The notes under the pieces were generated by a model. That model was not told where the DNA came from, made no database searches, and saw only the letters and a program-made list of their open reading frames with translations. From Antarctobacter heliothermus (lineage in GTDB: Bacteria > Pseudomonadota > Alphaproteobacteria > Rhodobacterales > Rhodobacteraceae): 64,000 bases of DNA. The stretch is taken from contig NZ_FZON01000015.1 of NCBI RefSeq assembly GCF_900188425.1, forward strand, positions 1 through 64,000, written 5' to 3'. Each line of letters begins with the position of its first letter. Positions within the stretch are counted from its first letter, which is position 1. The translations under genes were made by a program, and so were the position numbers. This document shows, piece by piece, positions 62,618-64,000 of the stretch.

Positions 62618-64000
62618 TCACCCCAGCATGTCGGGATGCTTCCTCAGCACATCGCGCTGCGCGATGTACTCGGCCGTCGACTGGTAGCTTCGCAGCCACG
62701 CGGCCTGCTCCTCTCCGATCTCCTCTCCGCGCCCCAGGCGCGCTTCCAGCTCGATCGCCGCCCGGAAGCGCGACCGCTCGGTCTCGGCGCGCGGGCGGGT
62801 CGCCTCGGCCTGCCGCCGCTTCGCCTCGAAATCCGCCACTACGGCCTGGTGCGCGGCATCCTCCTCGGGGCTGCGCTCGCGCGGCGTGTAGACGGCCGCC
62901 GCCTTGGGCTTGCTGTTGAAGGTCGGGCGAACGACCTGCGCCTCGGCGGCCGGCGTCTCGCCGGTCGGCCGGGCGGCATCCAGGTAGCCGCCAACCTCCG
63001 CGGCGCGCATCCGCTGCAGCGCATCGGCGGCGGCGCGCTCCTTCTTGACGAAGTGGCGCTTGGCGGCGGCGTGGTTGCGCGCATCCTCCAGGCTGAAAAA
63101 GCCCCCCTTCTCTATGCACTCGGCGTGGCCGATATAGGCGCTGTCGAGCCCATAGAGATGCAGCCCGGCATGCAGGTCGGCGGGGTCGAACCGCGCGACC
63201 ACGCGGCGCCCGGCGATCTGGTGCATCCAGGGCGCCCAGTACTTGTTCTCCATGAGCTTGATCTCGCCGTTGCGGCTGTTCGCGTGCAGACCCTCGGCCC
63301 CCATCAACCAGAGCCGGCGCTGCTCCTCGGTCGCCTTGCGGATCGGCGCGGTCGCGTAGCTGTCCTCGAAGGTCTCCAGCAGGCTCCGCCCCTGCGTGGT
63401 CTGACCGCGGCGGCCGGGGCGCGCGTTGTGCTCCTCGATGCCCTCGGCCAGCACCGCGAGGAAGTCCTCCAGCGAGATCGCGCGATTGCCGTAGTTCTCC
63501 GGCTTCGCGTCGGGCCGGTTGCCGGTATAGGCGCCGGCCAGGCGCGGATCCTTGGAGATGTCGTCGCAGAAATCGCGGAAGGCGCGTTCGATCGGCTTGG
63601 ACTGCCCGCTATAGGGCATGGCCCAGTGGACCTCGCATCCCAGCGTCTTGAGGATGCCGGGAATGTCGTCGTCCTTGACCTTGAAGCGGTAGCGCGTCGG
63701 CACCTGCCCGGTGAGGAACTTGTTGGCGAACTCGCGGCCGTTATCGAGAAGGATGTGCTCGGGGATACCGAAGCGCTCTATCATGTCGCCCAGCGCGAGG
63801 CTCACGCCCACCTTGTTCGGCGTCCGGTCGACACGCCAGCTCACGATGCGCCCCGAATAGATGTCCTGGAACGCGACCAGCTGGGGTCGGATGATCTCGC
63901 ACTCATTGTCGCCCTCGTAGCGCGGCCAGCGCACGAACACGTCGAAGCGGTGGTAGTCGGCGTTGACCGCCTCCATCGCGTGCAGCGCGGTGCGGTCCCT
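62618..64000 (-). CDS. Mu-type DDE transposase (5' end off window)
   Basis: At least 460 residues, open to the window edge. RNase H-like core: VNADYHRFDVFVRWP (first Asp), LLDNGREFANKFL (second Asp) and SKPIERAFRDFC (Glu). The Mu transposase beta-barrel domain follows (GLHANSRNGEIKLMENKYW; GRRVVARFDPADLHAGLHLY), then a charged coiled-coil tail that in Mu contacts B and ClpX. It cuts and joins the prophage ends. N-terminal DNA-binding domains, repressor and ner would be to the right. Confidence 0.9.
   Translation of the reverse strand, partial: RDRTALHAMEAVNADYHRFDVFVRWPRYEGDNECEIIRPQLVAFQDIYSGRIVSWRVDRTPNKVGVSLALGDMIERFGIPEHILLDNGREFANKFLTGQVPTRYRFKVKDDDIPGILKTLGCEVHWAMPYSGQSKPIERAFRDFCDDISKDPRLAGAYTGNRPDAKPENYGNRAISLEDFLAVLAEGIEEHNARPGRRGQTTQGRSLLETFEDSYATAPIRKATEEQRRLWLMGAEGLHANSRNGEIKLMENKYWAPWMHQIAGRRVVARFDPADLHAGLHLYGLDSAYIGHAECIEKGGFFSLEDARNHAAAKRHFVKKERAAADALQRMRAAEVGGYLDAARPTGETPAAEAQVVRPTFNSKPKAAAVYTPRERSPEEDAAHQAVVADFEAKRRQAEATRPRAETERSRFRAAIELEARLGRGEEIGEEQAAWLRSYQSTAEYIAQRDVLRKHPDMLG

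Larger units (their letters stand above)
42966..64000 (-). mobile_element. Mu-like transposable prophage with P2-type tail and DGR; head module missing (right part off window)
   Basis: All genes read leftwards. From the right: DDE transposase, MuB ATPase, early regulators, GemA-gp36 fusion, virion assembly proteins, baseplate V-W-J-I, fibres, DGR, sheath, tube, chaperones, tape measure, U, X, D, then two 18-bp end repeats and a 5'-TG terminus at about 42966. At least 21 kb is present, against 37-40 kb for intact Mu relatives; no terminase, portal, capsid or lysis gene was found. The exact left boundary and the 5-bp target duplication cannot be confirmed without the other end. Confidence 0.85.

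Overview
The window is high-GC alphaproteobacterial chromosome, most likely from the Rhodobacterales (Roseobacter group). The evidence is the gene families and order: a small membrane protein, a secreted protein and xerD divergent from aroK-aroB; pyrH and frr leading into uppS-cdsA-dxr-rseP-bamA-ompH-fabZ-lpxA-lpxI-lpxB; paired FAD/GcvT methylamine-type dehydrogenases; and a large dipeptide-type ABC transporter. It carries a transposable (Mu-like) prophage whose far end lies beyond the right edge. No tRNA, rRNA or CRISPR array was seen, and no gap between genes exceeds 300 bases.

Layout. 1-704: the right end of an IS66-family element, inserted into and truncating a response-regulator receiver gene. 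746-9358: a MobA-like nucleotidyltransferase, two divergent ~800-residue FAD/GcvT oxidoreductases with an HpcH/HpaI aldolase, and two secreted proteins of unknown function. 9573-15380: CorC-like CBS protein, XerD, the aroK-aroB pair and partners. 15409-20591: M50 protease, SSB with a terminator, a lytic transglycosylase and two unknown envelope proteins. 20652-27243: a peptide ABC transporter operon. 27493-31343: an AraC regulator overlapping miaA, then pyrH and a GATase1-AraC regulator. 31519-42950: frr and the isoprenoid/phospholipid/outer-membrane/lipid A cluster.

42966-64000: a Mu-like prophage inserted 15 bp after lpxB, transcribed leftwards. From the right it encodes a DDE transposase (5' end off-window), a MuB-like ATPase, small early regulators, a DUF3164 protein, then a fused GemA-gp36 ORF, virion-assembly proteins, a P2-type contractile tail in P2 order (V, W, J, I, fibres ... 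sheath, tube, E/E', tape measure, U, X, D), and its left-hand terminus with two perfect 18-bp end repeats.

Two things stand out. First, a complete diversity-generating retroelement (DGR) sits between the fibre genes and the sheath: a formylglycine-enzyme/C-type-lectin-fold target with a variable repeat (VR), an avd accessory gene, a 117-bp template repeat (TR) and a reverse transcriptase. TR and VR differ at 13 positions, 12 of them template adenines, and a perfect 8-bp hairpin with a GAGA loop follows the VR. Second, no terminase, portal, protease/scaffold, major capsid or lysis gene is present: the early regulator GemA is joined in frame to gp36, which normally lies after the capsid gene. 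The element therefore looks like a headless transposable prophage that kept a contractile tail with a DGR-diversified tip protein. It may be a tail-only particle with a variable receptor-binding protein, or a recently deleted prophage. Coordinates and starts were read by eye; family names come from motif recognition, not searches.
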